A DNA stretch of 64,000 nt, taken from the NCBI RefSeq assembly GCF_000743355.1, contig NZ_JQEI01000035.1:62001-126000 (forward strand). The letters are read 5' to 3'. The position numbers were made by a program, and so were the translations under genes. Origin of the DNA: Serratia sp. Ag1. Its GTDB lineage: Bacteria; Pseudomonadota; Gammaproteobacteria; Enterobacterales; Enterobacteriaceae. The notes under the pieces are model-generated. The model searched no databases and was not told the DNA's origin. It saw nothing but the letters and a program-made list of their open reading frames with translations. Below are positions 23,377-32,331 of this stretch, piece after piece. How positions within the stretch are numbered: the first letter of the stretch is position 1; every line of letters starts with the position of its first letter.

Positions 23377-23769
23377 ATGACAAACTTTAAATTTTCGCAA
23401 CGCAGCGAAAGCAGTCTCGTTGGCGTAAATCCCGCCCTGGTTAAAGTGGTGCGCCGGGCGCTGGAGCTCTCGACCGTCGATTTTTCAGTGATCGAAGGTA
23501 AGCGCACGGTGGAACGGCAAAAACAGTTGGTAGCCGCTGGCGCAAGCAAGACGATGGACAGCCGCCACCTTACTGGTCACGCGGTGGATCTGTTCCCCGT
23601 TGGTGGTGACTGGAATAATTACAAGTGCTGGCTGCCGGTGCTCGATGCCATGCACCAAGCGGGCAAAGAACTGGGCGTTCCGCTGCGATTCGGTGTGACG
23701 TGGACAGATAGCCCACACGATAAACCGGCCCGCTTCCTGGATGCGCCGCATGTGGAGATCCCAGTATGA
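23377..23769 (+). CDS. M15 peptidase endolysin
   Basis: 130 aa. SRHLTGHAVDL gives the M15/VanY zinc motif SxHxxGxAxD (His64, Asp71), with the third ligand His125 in APHVEIP near the end. It cleaves peptide bonds in peptidoglycan (L-alanyl-D-glutamate or D-Ala type). No signal sequence, so release depends on the holin. The start at 23377 (AGGAATAAG site) excludes a longer upstream extension. It overlaps the next gene by 4 bp. Confidence 0.92.
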   Translation: MTNFKFSQRSESSLVGVNPALVKVVRRALELSTVDFSVIEGKRTVERQKQLVAAGASKTMDSRHLTGHAVDLFPVGGDWNNYKCWLPVLDAMHQAGKELGVPLRFGVTWTDSPHDKPARFLDAPHVEIPV

Positions 23770-24065
23770 TCGATTTAGATGATGCCTTGGATTTTGACCT
23801 GTTCCAAGGGGATTTCGGAGAGCCTGGCGATAGTGAATTATCAAACTCTATCGTGAAGGGGCGCAAAGAGCATTCCTGCTTTATTTGCTCTGGGGGAATA
23901 CTCAAGGGTGAAAACCATCGCCGTGCGGTTTGGAAATTTAGCGGTGAACTGCATACATACCGCTGCTGTAACGCCTGCTGCGTGGCAATGATTGCGAGCA
24001 TCAATTGTGATTATGACGATGATGATCCTATTGATGCGCGGTATGCAATTGGTGATCAGCATTGA
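23766..24065 (+). CDS. Unknown protein in the lysis cassette
   Basis: 99 aa, acidic at both ends, with cysteines CFICSGG and YRCCNACC that look like a treble-clef zinc site. It overlaps the endolysin end by 4 bp and lies between endolysin and Rz. It has no signal or membrane segment. Not a usual part of a lambda lysis cassette; function unknown. Confidence 0.65.
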   Translation: MIDLDDALDFDLFQGDFGEPGDSELSNSIVKGRKEHSCFICSGGILKGENHRRAVWKFSGELHTYRCCNACCVAMIASINCDYDDDDPIDARYAIGDQH

Positions 24066-24082
24066 AAAGATGCGAGGTCATC

Positions 24083-24484
24083 ATGACTCAATTCACACGC
24101 TACAGCCTGATCGGTGTGCTGCTGGTAGCTATCTGTCTTGGCTGGTATGCGTCTTCGCTGTCAGATGATTTGGATGATGCTCAGAAGGAAAACAAATCGC
24201 TGGTGGATGCAGTGAAAGACCGTGACGGCACCATTACAGCGCTGAAAGATGCCGCCAGTGCTGACCGCCGCGCCACCGAGGAACAGTTGAAGATTGAACA
24301 GCAGAAGAGGGCAAAGGCCGATGCTGAAAACAAAAAGCTACGCAAGGCGTTAGAGAAGGACAGCTGCAGTAATCAGCGGTTGCCTGATGATGTTCGCCGT
24401 ATCCTGCGCAGAGAAACCGAAGCCGTCGCCAGCCCCGCAGCTCATTTACGTGTACCCGCCAGCGGTTCTGCTCCAGCAGTGTGA
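24083..24484 (+). CDS. Rz-like i-spanin
   Basis: 133 aa from the ATG at 24083. One N-terminal membrane anchor (YSLIGVLLVAICLGWYASSL) then a long periplasmic coiled coil with a C-terminal basic part (LPDDVRRILRRE). With Rz1 it fuses inner and outer membranes in the last step of lysis. The Rz1 gene starts inside it in the +1 frame. Confidence 0.88.
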   Translation: MTQFTRYSLIGVLLVAICLGWYASSLSDDLDDAQKENKSLVDAVKDRDGTITALKDAASADRRATEEQLKIEQQKRAKADAENKKLRKALEKDSCSNQRLPDDVRRILRRETEAVASPAAHLRVPASGSAPAV

Positions 24485-24623
24485 GCAAACGCCATTTACT
24501 GGCGAAACGTTCGGTGATGCCGTGATGGCGTTGCAGGTGGTGCAGAGTGAGCTTGATATATGCGCCTCAAGAATTGAGGCGCTGATTAAGTGGCAGCGGG
24601 ATAACTCGGGAAACAACCAATAG
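24387..24623 (+). CDS. Rz1-like o-spanin lipoprotein
   Basis: Up to 78 aa in the +1 frame of Rz. A lipobox-like AVSC lies very near the ATG at 24387 and is followed by a Pro-rich part (EKPKPSPAPQLIYVYPP), the usual Rz1 makeup. The signal is short; a non-ATG start slightly upstream (frame open from ~24355) would give a better one. It extends well past the Rz stop. Confidence 0.75.
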   Translation: MMFAVSCAEKPKPSPAPQLIYVYPPAVLLQQCEQTPFTGETFGDAVMALQVVQSELDICASRIEALIKWQRDNSGNNQ

Positions 24624-24648
24624 CCTCGGTATAGTCCGGGGCTTTTTT
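24622..24648 (+). terminator. Terminator-like hairpin after Rz1
   Basis: GCCTCGG-tatagt-CCGGGGC then six T. An almost identical element is at 25517-25541, suggesting duplication with the genes between them. Confidence 0.7.
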
Positions 24649-24672
24649 ATGACCAGAAGAAGGAAAAGAAGC

Positions 24673-25050
24673 ATGTTTACAGTAAAAACCATCATTGATG
24701 GTGTGACGCATATTTGCCAGCAACCATCTGTATCAATCGCTCGGCGCGGTTCGGAAACATTCGAAGAAACGCTAAGGCTCACTAACAATCACTCAAACCC
24801 TGACTTTGCATTTTGGCTGCCTGCAATTTTTGAAGATGCCGAAATGACAAAGCCAATTCAAGAAGAGGAGTTGATCATTAGTGAGCGGCTTAATGTGCTT
24901 GATACTGACGCAATAGCAATTCTGATTGAAGAATATGCTAGCAAGTCGGTACCTGGTGCCGGTGATGGTTGTCGTTATCAGTACATATACCCAGGAGATC
25001 AGGTGTATGTGATGAACTCCCATGGCTCAACAATCGAGGTAGTCAAGTAG
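24673..25050 (+). CDS. Unknown phage protein
   Basis: 125 aa from ATG 24673 behind AAGGAAAAG; an in-frame ATG at 24649 lies in the terminator and is less likely. Mixed alpha/beta, no recognised domain (FEETLRLTNNHSNPDFAFWL). It stands between lysis and packaging genes, a common place for accessory genes. Confidence 0.6.
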   Translation: MFTVKTIIDGVTHICQQPSVSIARRGSETFEETLRLTNNHSNPDFAFWLPAIFEDAEMTKPIQEEELIISERLNVLDTDAIAILIEEYASKSVPGAGDGCRYQYIYPGDQVYVMNSHGSTIEVVK

Positions 25051-25115
25051 CATTACAGGAGCCATTCACTGAGTGGCTTCGATAATGCTGTATAATCCTC
25101 TCAACAGGAGGATCT

Positions 25116-25376
25116 ATGACTCAGTCGTACAATCTCGGCAATTTGCCAAAAGAAGAAATGGACAAAGTAAACGTCGATCTGGCGGCGTCCGGCGTTGCTT
25201 ACAAAGAGCGGCTTAATTTGCCGGTAATCCCTGCGCAGGTAGAGGCTGAACAGCCGAAGCATTTGCAAGAGTATTTTCGTGAACGGTTGGTGCACTACCG
25301 GAAGGTTGGTGAAAGCCTACCGCGCGGTACCGATCCGGTGTATCAGCAGATGGCTGAGCAGAACGGCAAGAAGTAA
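25116..25376 (+). CDS. Small phage protein
   Basis: 86 aa, hydrophilic ([20 protein letters not shown]), with a strong CAGGAGG site and a TATAAT about 20 bp before the ATG (25092-25097) that suggests its own promoter. No family recognised. Confidence 0.6.
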   Translation: MTQSYNLGNLPKEEMDKVNVDLAASGVAYKERLNLPVIPAQVEAEQPKHLQEYFRERLVHYRKVGESLPRGTDPVYQQMAEQNGKK

Positions 25377-25516
25377 GTTGCTGGTTGTTTTTATTTTACT
25401 CTGATAATTGCGCTATTTATGACAAGAATCAGAATAAACCCTCTGTTTTAGATAGCGTTGGTCTTTTGGTTTCTCGGGATTATATTTCCATTTGTAGTGA
25501 ATAATTCTAAATCAAT

Positions 25517-25541
25517 AGCCTCGGCATAGTCCGGGGCTTTT
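25517..25541 (+). terminator. Duplicate terminator-like hairpin
   Basis: GCCTCGG-catagt-CCGGGGC then TTTT, one base different from the hairpin at 24622. It lies 13 bp before the next gene. Confidence 0.6.
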
Positions 25542-25554
25542 ATCTGAGGTGAGC

Positions 25555-26199
25555 ATGCAGGGACTAAAAGAGTTATCAGCTCAACTTCAGAAAATAAAGA
25601 AACAGGTGCCATTCGCAACAGCTCGGGCACTAACCAGTGTTGCTAGAAAGATAGCAGACGCGCAGAAGACAGCATTTCAGCGCCACCTTGATAATCCCAC
25701 ACCGTTTACTGTCAACTCCGTTAAGTCTGTGGGAGCGCGTAAGAGCAACCTGGTTGCCAAGGTGTTTGTAATGGATAAGGCAGCAAGTTATCTCGAACCG
25801 TTTGAATTCGGTGGTCAACATAAGCTGAATAGTCAAGCGCTTCTTAACCCAAAGAATATCAAGCTGAACAAGTACGGTAACCTTACGCGCAGCAAGATGG
25901 CACAACTCAAGGCAAAGCCCGATGTGTTCATTGGTAAGGTTGGCGACTCTAACGGTGTATGGCAGCGTGTAAAAGCCAAGAAGGGTAAAAAGGGTAAAAA
26001 ACGGCGTAAACGTTCTGCAAACGGTACACGCCAAGAGCGGATTAAAGCGCCAGCTCCAAAGTTGCTAATTCAATTCGGTGATGCGTTACCAGTTACTCCA
26101 ACTCTGGGGTATATGCAACGTGCGCAAACAATGGCAACAGCTTTAATGCAGACGGAGCTAAGTAAGGCGATGCGTGAAGCATTACGAACAGCAAAATAG
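25555..26199 (+). CDS. Phage protein, possibly a minor virion component
   Basis: 214 aa from the ATG at 25555 (GAGGTGAGC site; GTG at 25549 also possible). The N-terminal part (VPFATARALTSVARKIADAQ) resembles a family of phage proteins usually annotated as hypothetical or minor tail. A very basic stretch (RVKAKKGKKGKKRRKRS, near residue 145) stands out. It is placed before the terminase genes, away from the tail. Confidence 0.55.
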   Translation: MQGLKELSAQLQKIKKQVPFATARALTSVARKIADAQKTAFQRHLDNPTPFTVNSVKSVGARKSNLVAKVFVMDKAASYLEPFEFGGQHKLNSQALLNPKNIKLNKYGNLTRSKMAQLKAKPDVFIGKVGDSNGVWQRVKAKKGKKGKKRRKRSANGTRQERIKAPAPKLLIQFGDALPVTPTLGYMQRAQTMATALMQTELSKAMREALRTAK

Positions 26200-26212
26200 C
26201 AAAGAGGTAGAT

Positions 26213-26359
26213 ATGGGAAGAAAGGCACCTACTCCATGCCCTTACTCTTATGAGGACATGATAAGACAAAGACCTGCACCACCACCGATGCCTCCAAGGG
26301 TTCATCAGCTCATCGTCAAAGTTATCCCATGGCCTGGAAAAAAAATGGGTCCTTCCTGA
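26213..26359 (+). CDS. Small proline-rich phage protein
   Basis: 48 aa from ATG 26213 (AGAGGTAG site): MGRKAPTPCPYSYEDMIRQR then PAPPPMPP. The last gene before the terminase operon. Function unknown. Confidence 0.45.
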   Translation: MGRKAPTPCPYSYEDMIRQRPAPPPMPPRVHQLIVKVIPWPGKKMGPS

Positions 26360-26424
26360 CACTTTTTTAATGCACGGGCATTGCGCGCCGCGTTCTTCGT
26401 CTAGCTATAAAATTTTGAAATTTG

Positions 26425-26680
26425 GGTAACAGGTAACAACAGAGGTAACACATGAACCAGTCTGATTTTGCCAAACTTCACAGCGTCAGCCGCAAGACGG
26501 TTACAACTTGGAAGGCCCGTGGCTGGCTGGTTCTGGACGGTGATGACATCGACGTTGAAGCCTCAAACGCTAACCTCAAACGTTACCGTAAAACTGTTAC
26601 CCAGCCCGCTAAAAAATCTGCCAGTAATGCGCAAGGTAACAAACGTGGTAACAGATCGGCAGGTAACAAGCCGGGTAACA
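26425..26680 (+). repeat. GGTAACA iterons around the start of the small terminase gene
   Basis: Seven direct GGTAACA heptamers: 26425, 26432, 26444 upstream of the gene and 26635, 26647, 26662, 26674 inside it (first bases), plus an inverted copy at 26595. Inside the gene the spacing is 12, 15 and 12 bp, so each encodes Gly-Asn. Lambda-type terminases bind repeated sites beside cos, close to the small-subunit gene. Confidence 0.85.
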
Positions 26681-27051
26681 AAAAAGATAAAGATTCTGCA
26701 GAACCAGCAACAAAAGTTATTGAGCGCATGATCGCCGAGAACGGTGTAACGATGACGCGCGATCAGGCGCTGACAATGAAAGAAAACTTTCTTGCACTCC
26801 TCACAAAACTGGAACATGACATTAAATCTGGTCAGGTGCTCCCTTACAAAGACATGATTGAGGCTGTTGGCAAAGAGTATTCCCGCATGCGCACCCGCTT
26901 GATTGCGATTGCTCCTGAACACGGCCCCCGGCTGCGGGTGCTGGCGTCAACCACAAACGATGCCGAGTTTGTACAGGCACTGCAAGAGGTGGTTTACGAG
27001 GCGATGGAGGAATTAAGCCTTGATGCAGATAACAACCGAGGAGAGAACTAA
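26452..27051 (+). CDS. Terminase small subunit (Nu1-like)
   Basis: 199 aa. The N-terminal ~45 residues are a Nu1-type winged helix (FAKLHSVSRKTVTTWKARGW); a low-complexity Lys/Asn/Gly linker (55-85, built from GNK/GNR units) and a helical C-terminal domain follow (MKENFLALLTKLEHDIKSGQ). It recognises the packaging site and brings the large subunit. The linker DNA contains four of the GGTAACA iterons. Confidence 0.88.
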   Translation: MNQSDFAKLHSVSRKTVTTWKARGWLVLDGDDIDVEASNANLKRYRKTVTQPAKKSASNAQGNKRGNRSAGNKPGNKKDKDSAEPATKVIERMIAENGVTMTRDQALTMKENFLALLTKLEHDIKSGQVLPYKDMIEAVGKEYSRMRTRLIAIAPEHGPRLRVLASTTNDAEFVQALQEVVYEAMEELSLDADNNRGEN

Positions 27052-28996
27052 CGCAGCCTGGCAGAATTTCACGCAGGAGCTGCGCCAGCGCCGCTCCGAT
27101 ATCCGCCCCCCTGAGCCGCTTTCACTGAGCGAATGGGCCAATAAATACGCAGTTCTATCAAAAGAAACCAGCGCCCAGACCGGCCGATTCCGGTCATTTG
27201 CCTACCAGGACGGCATTATGGACGCCATTACCGATCCCTCTGTTACTCAGGTCTCGGTGATGAAGTCTGCCCGTGTTGGATATACCAAAATTCTCGATCA
27301 TGTTGTGGGCTATTACCTATCTCATGATCCGTCGCCAATCCTGATTGTTCAGCCTCGCGTAGAAGATGCCGAGGATTACAGTAAAACAGAAATAGCACCA
27401 ATGCTGCGCGATACCCCGGTATTAGCTGATATTTGTGGTGCGCCAAAAGCGAAAGACAGTAATCAGACCATCCTCAAAAAAACGTTTGTGAATGGAGCCA
27501 ACTTAACGCTGGTGGGTGCTAATAGCCCTGGTGGTTTCCGCCGTATTACCTGCCGCGTAATCCTTTTCGATGAGGTAGATGGTTATCCATCTGGTGGTGC
27601 CGGTGTTGAGGGGGATCAGATTGCACTAGGTATTAAGCGCTCGGAAACATTCTGGAATCGCAAGATTGCGCTGGGTTCAACTCCAACAGTGAAGGGAACC
27701 AGCAGGATAGAGAAGGCGTATGAGGAAAGTGATCAGCGTCGTTATTACGTTCCATGCCCGCACTGTGGTGAATACCAGGTCTTGGAGTGGGGAGGGCCAG
27801 ATACCCCCTATGGCATAAAATGGGACAAAGATGAGCATGGGGAAGGAATTCCTGACTCTGCCTATTACGTTTGTCGCCACAATGGTTGCGTTATTCACCA
27901 TAACGAAAAAGCGTCAATGGTTAAGCTTGGAGAATGGCGAGCAACCAAACCTTTTAAGGGGCATGCGGGTTTTCATATTTGGGCCGGTTACAGTCTCTTT
28001 CCCAACGCAGCATGGAAATACCTCGTTGCCGAGTGGTTGAGGGTAAAAAATGATCCACTGATGCGCCAGACATTTATCAACCTGGTGTTGGGTGAACCCT
28101 ATGAGGATCGCGGCGAAAAGGCACTAAGTGAACGGAAATTACTGGAACGCTGTGAGGTTTACGCCGCTGAAGTTCCCGATGGTGTTGCTGTGCTAACGGC
28201 GGGTATCGATACCCAGGATGGTCGCTTTGAGATTGAGGTGACCGGATGGGGGCGCAATGAGGAAAGTTGGTCTATTGCATATGACGTTATTGAGGGTGAT
28301 CTGGAAACAGATGAACCTTGGCGGCGTCTTGATGCTTACCTGAAGCAAGTCTGGCGGCGCAGTGATGGGCGTGGTTTTACCATCATGGCGGCATGCATGG
28401 ATTCCGGTGGCCATCATACCCAGAAAGTTTATGAGTTTGCTAAAGAGCGTCTTGGTCGTCGTATTTGGGCCATCAAGGGGGAATCAGCGAGAGGCGGTAA
28501 ACGCTCCCCGGTATGGCCGACAAAAAAACCAACCTCCCGCTCAAAATCCAGTTTCAAGCCAATCATTATTGGGGTCAATGCCGCGAAGGATACTATTCGT
28601 GGGCGGCTCCACATTGAACCGCCTGAACCTGGTGATCCATCTGCCAGTTATATGCATTTTCCAGCAGATCGTGATCTGAACTATTTCAGCCAGCTTTTGG
28701 CTGAGCGTTCAGTATTGAAAGTTTCAGGCGGTCAACGTTATCGCGTATGGGAGCAGCTTCCTGGCAGGGCAAACGAAGCTCTGGATTGTCGCGTGTATAG
28801 CTATGCTGCGTTGTGTGGATTGTTCTATTTAGGGCTGAAGCTAAACACTCTGGTAGATAATATTGCGATTAATCCAAATCGTTTATTGCCTGCACCAGAA
28901 AAACCAGAAGAGAAAGTTAACTACCAACTTCCGGGCGTCATTATTGCCGAGGCAGAAAAGCCCGCACGCCAACGTATCTCTCAATTATTACCGTGA
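27023..28996 (+). CDS. Terminase large subunit (lambda GpA family)
   Basis: About 657 aa; the ATG at 27023 is chosen, a TTG one codon earlier being equally possible. Walker A-like SARVGYTK and Walker B VILFDEVD form the ATPase; a Zn-like CPHCGEYQ and GIDTQDGRFEIEVTGWG begin the nuclease half. It cuts concatemers and pumps DNA into the prohead. It overlaps the small subunit gene by 29 bp, as in lambda-type packaging operons. Confidence 0.95.
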   Translation: MQITTEERTNAAWQNFTQELRQRRSDIRPPEPLSLSEWANKYAVLSKETSAQTGRFRSFAYQDGIMDAITDPSVTQVSVMKSARVGYTKILDHVVGYYLSHDPSPILIVQPRVEDAEDYSKTEIAPMLRDTPVLADICGAPKAKDSNQTILKKTFVNGANLTLVGANSPGGFRRITCRVILFDEVDGYPSGGAGVEGDQIALGIKRSETFWNRKIALGSTPTVKGTSRIEKAYEESDQRRYYVPCPHCGEYQVLEWGGPDTPYGIKWDKDEHGEGIPDSAYYVCRHNGCVIHHNEKASMVKLGEWRATKPFKGHAGFHIWAGYSLFPNAAWKYLVAEWLRVKNDPLMRQTFINLVLGEPYEDRGEKALSERKLLERCEVYAAEVPDGVAVLTAGIDTQDGRFEIEVTGWGRNEESWSIAYDVIEGDLETDEPWRRLDAYLKQVWRRSDGRGFTIMAACMDSGGHHTQKVYEFAKERLGRRIWAIKGESARGGKRSPVWPTKKPTSRSKSSFKPIIIGVNAAKDTIRGRLHIEPPEPGDPSASYMHFPADRDLNYFSQLLAERSVLKVSGGQRYRVWEQLPGRANEALDCRVYSYAALCGLFYLGLKLNTLVDNIAINPNRLLPAPEKPEEKVNYQLPGVIIAEAEKPARQRISQLLP

Positions 28997-29002
28997 GGAC
29001 TT

Positions 29003-29242
29003 ATGTCTACATTAACCGGGATACCGGCTGATCGGCTTCGCGCCATGCTTGAGGAGGCCCAACAGGCAAAATTCGACATCATGATGGGCAAGCGAGGTAT
29101 TTCATACTCATATACGCAGGGGGATGGGACTCGCTCTGTAACGTACCAACAGGCCAACATAGACCAGCTCAATGAGTTGATTGCAGAAATTCAAACCGCG
29201 CTAGGTATTGGTCGCCGCCGCGCAGTGAGATTCAGGTGGTAG
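29003..29242 (+). CDS. Head-tail joining protein gpW
   Basis: 79 aa gpW family: RLRAMLEEAQQAKFDIMMGK, YQQANIDQLNELIAEIQ, with a basic C-terminus (GRRRAVRFRW) needed for activity in lambda W. It stabilises DNA-filled heads before tail joining. It lies between terminase and portal as in lambda. Confidence 0.92.
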   Translation: MSTLTGIPADRLRAMLEEAQQAKFDIMMGKRGISYSYTQGDGTRSVTYQQANIDQLNELIAEIQTALGIGRRRAVRFRW

Positions 29243-29244
29243 GT

Positions 29245-30879
29245 ATGGGTGAAGTCAGAATTTTAGGATTAGATGGACAACCGCTAGCTCCGTCCCGGCC
29301 AAAAATATCAGCACTCAATAGTTCCAGTGGCATTCCCTATGATGCCGCCGATGTTAATGGCGATCATATGGCTAACTGGCAACCTGGCCTGTGGTCCACT
29401 GACAATGAGATCAACATCTATCGTGACCGTATTGTTTCCCGCATCCGGGATATGGTTCGCAATGACGGATGGGTTAGCGGTAGCGTTACGCGCATACTCG
29501 ACAATGCAATGGGGGCCAATTTTCGGCCAATCATCAAACCAGACTACCGGGCATTAGCATTGATGACCGGCAACAATGCGTTTGATGCGACATGGGCCGA
29601 TGAGTATGGCCGTGTTGTTGAGGCTCATTGGCGAACCTGGTCGGGGGATGCAGGGCGCTATTGTGACGTTGAGCGCAAACAAACGGTGTCTCAGATATTG
29701 CGGTTAGGTTTCCGTCACAAGCTGGTTGACGGTGATTCATTACTGGTCATGCAGTATCGCCCCGACCGGCTTGGTAATGGTCGAGCAAGGTATGCAACCA
29801 CGGTTCAGGTGATTGACCCCGATCGCTTGAGTAACCCCAACGGGGTTTTTGACATGCCAAACATCCGAGGCGGTGTAGAGATTGATGCAGACGGAGCCCC
29901 GATCGCCTACCACATCCGGGAAGCTCATATGGGGGACTGGTGGAGTGGTGCAAAAACAATGACGTGGCAGCGTGTAATGCGCGAAACGGAGTGGGGGCGT
30001 CCGATAGTCATTCATGATTTCGATCATGAGCGCGGCTCTCAGCATCGTGGTACAGGGATTTTAACTCCTGTTGTCCAGCGTATGAAAATGCTGATCAAGT
30101 ACGATCAGACAGAGCTGGAAGCCGCAATAATCAATGCGATTTTTGGTGCATTTATTGTGTCACCTTATGATCGCGACATGGTTGAAGAGGCTTTTGACAC
30201 CGATCATACCGAACTTGGTGAATACCAAGCGGGTCGAGTTGAGTTTCATAATGATCGTCGCCTATCACTACAAAATGGCGCTCGATTACCCATTCTTTAT
30301 CCTGGGGAGACAGTCAACACGGTCACTGCTGAACGGCCAAACAGTAATTTCAAAGAGTTTGAATCCGCTGTATTACGCAACTTTGCCGCCGCTACAGGGC
30401 TATCAACGCAACAGGTAACTCAGGACTGGAGTGATGTGAACTACAGTTCTGCACGATCAGCATTACTCGAAGCATGGAAAACACTCACACGTCGCCGCAC
30501 TGACTATGCGAACGGCACCGCTCAGCCTTTACTCTCAGCATTCATCGAAGAACTGCATGATACGCAAGACTTACCGCTACCTTTCGGCGCTCCTGATTTT
30601 TTGGAGGCTAAAACCGCCTATTGTCGTGCGCAGTGGATGGGGCCGGGGCGTGGATGGGTTGATCCTGTTGCAGAGAAGAAGGGGGCAATTCTGGGTATGG
30701 AGGCCGGGTTATCCACGCTGGAAATCGAAGCTGCTGAAAACGTTGGTGAGGATTGGGAAGAGTTGCTCGATCAGCGTCAGCGTGAGATTGCAGCATATAA
30801 AGAGCGTGGATTACCGCTCCCAAGTTGGGCGCAGGCAGACGACTTTGCTCCTGAGCCGAAAAAACCGGAGGTACAGTGA
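29245..30879 (+). CDS. Portal protein (lambda gpB family)
   Basis: About 544 aa from ATG 29245 (a GTG at 29236 is also open). Phage portal family features: RDMVRNDGWVSGSVTRILDN, GHRFKLVDGD-like FRHKLVDGDSLLVMQYR, TGLSTQQVTQDWSDVNYSSA. Twelve copies form the DNA entry vertex. It overlaps the protease gene by 4 bp. Confidence 0.95.
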   Translation: MGEVRILGLDGQPLAPSRPKISALNSSSGIPYDAADVNGDHMANWQPGLWSTDNEINIYRDRIVSRIRDMVRNDGWVSGSVTRILDNAMGANFRPIIKPDYRALALMTGNNAFDATWADEYGRVVEAHWRTWSGDAGRYCDVERKQTVSQILRLGFRHKLVDGDSLLVMQYRPDRLGNGRARYATTVQVIDPDRLSNPNGVFDMPNIRGGVEIDADGAPIAYHIREAHMGDWWSGAKTMTWQRVMRETEWGRPIVIHDFDHERGSQHRGTGILTPVVQRMKMLIKYDQTELEAAIINAIFGAFIVSPYDRDMVEEAFDTDHTELGEYQAGRVEFHNDRRLSLQNGARLPILYPGETVNTVTAERPNSNFKEFESAVLRNFAAATGLSTQQVTQDWSDVNYSSARSALLEAWKTLTRRRTDYANGTAQPLLSAFIEELHDTQDLPLPFGAPDFLEAKTAYCRAQWMGPGRGWVDPVAEKKGAILGMEAGLSTLEIEAAENVGEDWEELLDQRQREIAAYKERGLPLPSWAQADDFAPEPKKPEVQ

Positions 30880-31736
30880 AGGGTATAAACCTGCCACACC
30901 TGGCACAGAGAATGTTCAACACGCCACTGGTACTTCACCCGCGTAAAGCCGAGGTGGTGATGGCGGCGATGGCTGAGCGTTTTGGTATTACCAGAATTAA
31001 ATCCAGCATGGAATGGGAGGATGATGACGACGACTTTAGTTCTGAAGCTGAAAATAAAGGTTATGAAATTGTAGGAGGAGTGGCTGTTGTCCCGATTCAA
31101 GGAACCCTGGTTCAGAAGTTGGGAACGTTGCGCCCCTATAGCGGCATGACGGGGTATGACGGAATTAGGCAATCATTCCTGACAGCGCTTTATGATCCCG
31201 AAGTATCTGCTATTTGCCTTGATATTGACTCACCTGGTGGAGAGGTTGCCGGGTGTTTTGACTTGGTAGATGAAATTTACGGTTCTCGGGGGCAAAAGCC
31301 TATCCATGCCATTCTGAGCGAAAGTGCCTATTCAGCCGCCTATGCTCTCGCCAGTGCAGCAGACCGGATCACCGTACCGCGTACCGGTGGCGTGGGTTCC
31401 ATTGGTGTAATCGTTATGCACGTTGACTGGTCACAGCGTATTAAGGCCGATGGTTTTCAGGTCACCATAATTACTTACGGTGATAGGAAAGCGGAAACTA
31501 ACCCTTACGCGCCGCTATCAGAGGTAGCCGCTAAAGCTATTCAGGATGAAGTGAATTCTGTTGGTCAGCTTTTTGTCAGCACTGTTGCTCGAAACAGAGG
31601 GATAGCTGAGAAGGTTATACGCGATACACAAGCCGCGTGCTTTATGGCTGCGGATGGCGTCGCTCTGGGGCTGGCAGATGAAATAATCACCCCTGATAGG
31701 GCATTTTTAAATTTGTTAAATAAAACAGGTAATTGA
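30876..31736 (+). CDS. Head maturation protease (S49, lambda gpC-like)
   Basis: 286 aa SppA/S49 family, GTG start overlapping the portal stop. SPGGEVAG, the serine region SESAYSAAYALASAADRITV, GVGSIGVIVMHVD and the Lys region GDRKAETNPYAPLSE are present. It cleaves the scaffold during capsid assembly. In lambda the scaffold Nu3 is the C-terminal part of C; here the scaffold is a separate gene directly after it. Confidence 0.93.
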   Translation: MKGINLPHLAQRMFNTPLVLHPRKAEVVMAAMAERFGITRIKSSMEWEDDDDDFSSEAENKGYEIVGGVAVVPIQGTLVQKLGTLRPYSGMTGYDGIRQSFLTALYDPEVSAICLDIDSPGGEVAGCFDLVDEIYGSRGQKPIHAILSESAYSAAYALASAADRITVPRTGGVGSIGVIVMHVDWSQRIKADGFQVTIITYGDRKAETNPYAPLSEVAAKAIQDEVNSVGQLFVSTVARNRGIAEKVIRDTQAACFMAADGVALGLADEIITPDRAFLNLLNKTGN

Positions 31737-31737
31737 T

Positions 31738-32331
31738 ATGGCTAAGCAGAAATTATTAAGTTTTGCTCACTTGATCGGGCGTGGTGCCTCTGCGTCAGAA
31801 GAGGATGAAGACAAAAAAGCCAAGGCAAAAAAAGCTGAGGATGATCAGAAGAAAGATGATCCTGATGCCGAGGATGACAATGGTAACGACGATGATAAGG
31901 ATAAGGACTCTAAGGCAAAAGGTTCTGACGATAATCCCGATGACCCAGACGCTGACGATGATCCAGATGCTGAAGAGGGGGATGACGACGGCGAAAATGA
32001 TGATGACAACAAGGATGTTAAAAAGGGGCGGAGAGCTGAACGCCAGCGCTGTGCTGCTATTTTTGGTAGCAAGCACGCAGCCAAGAATCAGGCGCTGGCC
32101 GCATCACTGGCATTTAACACCAGCATGAGTTCCAAGGACGCTATTAACGTTATGGCTACCTCTGGTGGCGTAAATGTTGCAACGCCTCCGCGCCGTCAAT
32201 CGCTTGATGAGCGCATGCGTGGAAACAGCCCGCACATTGGGCCTGATGCCACGAATGCCGAGAAAGGCACCCCCCAGGCGCTGGCCGGAAGCATGACCAG
32301 TCTTTACAACAAAATGAAAGGTAAAAAATAA
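31738..32331 (+). CDS. Acidic capsid scaffold-like protein
   Basis: 197 aa. Residues ~20-100 are nearly all Asp, Glu, Lys and Asn (DDNGNDDDKDKD, DDPDADDDPDAEEGDDDGEN); the C-terminal half (RRAERQRCAAIFGSKHAAKN) resembles the ends of phage scaffold or capsid assembly proteins. Position between protease and decoration genes matches Nu3. The acidic part will give spurious ORFs in other frames. Confidence 0.75.
   Translation: MAKQKLLSFAHLIGRGASASEEDEDKKAKAKKAEDDQKKDDPDAEDDNGNDDDKDKDSKAKGSDDNPDDPDADDDPDAEEGDDDGENDDDNKDVKKGRRAERQRCAAIFGSKHAAKNQALAASLAFNTSMSSKDAINVMATSGGVNVATPPRRQSLDERMRGNSPHIGPDATNAEKGTPQALAGSMTSLYNKMKGKK

Noticed and set aside
31781..32128. Basic or hydrophobic alternative frames across the acidic scaffold gene
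   Set aside because: They arise from the GAT/GAC-rich repeats read in other frames.
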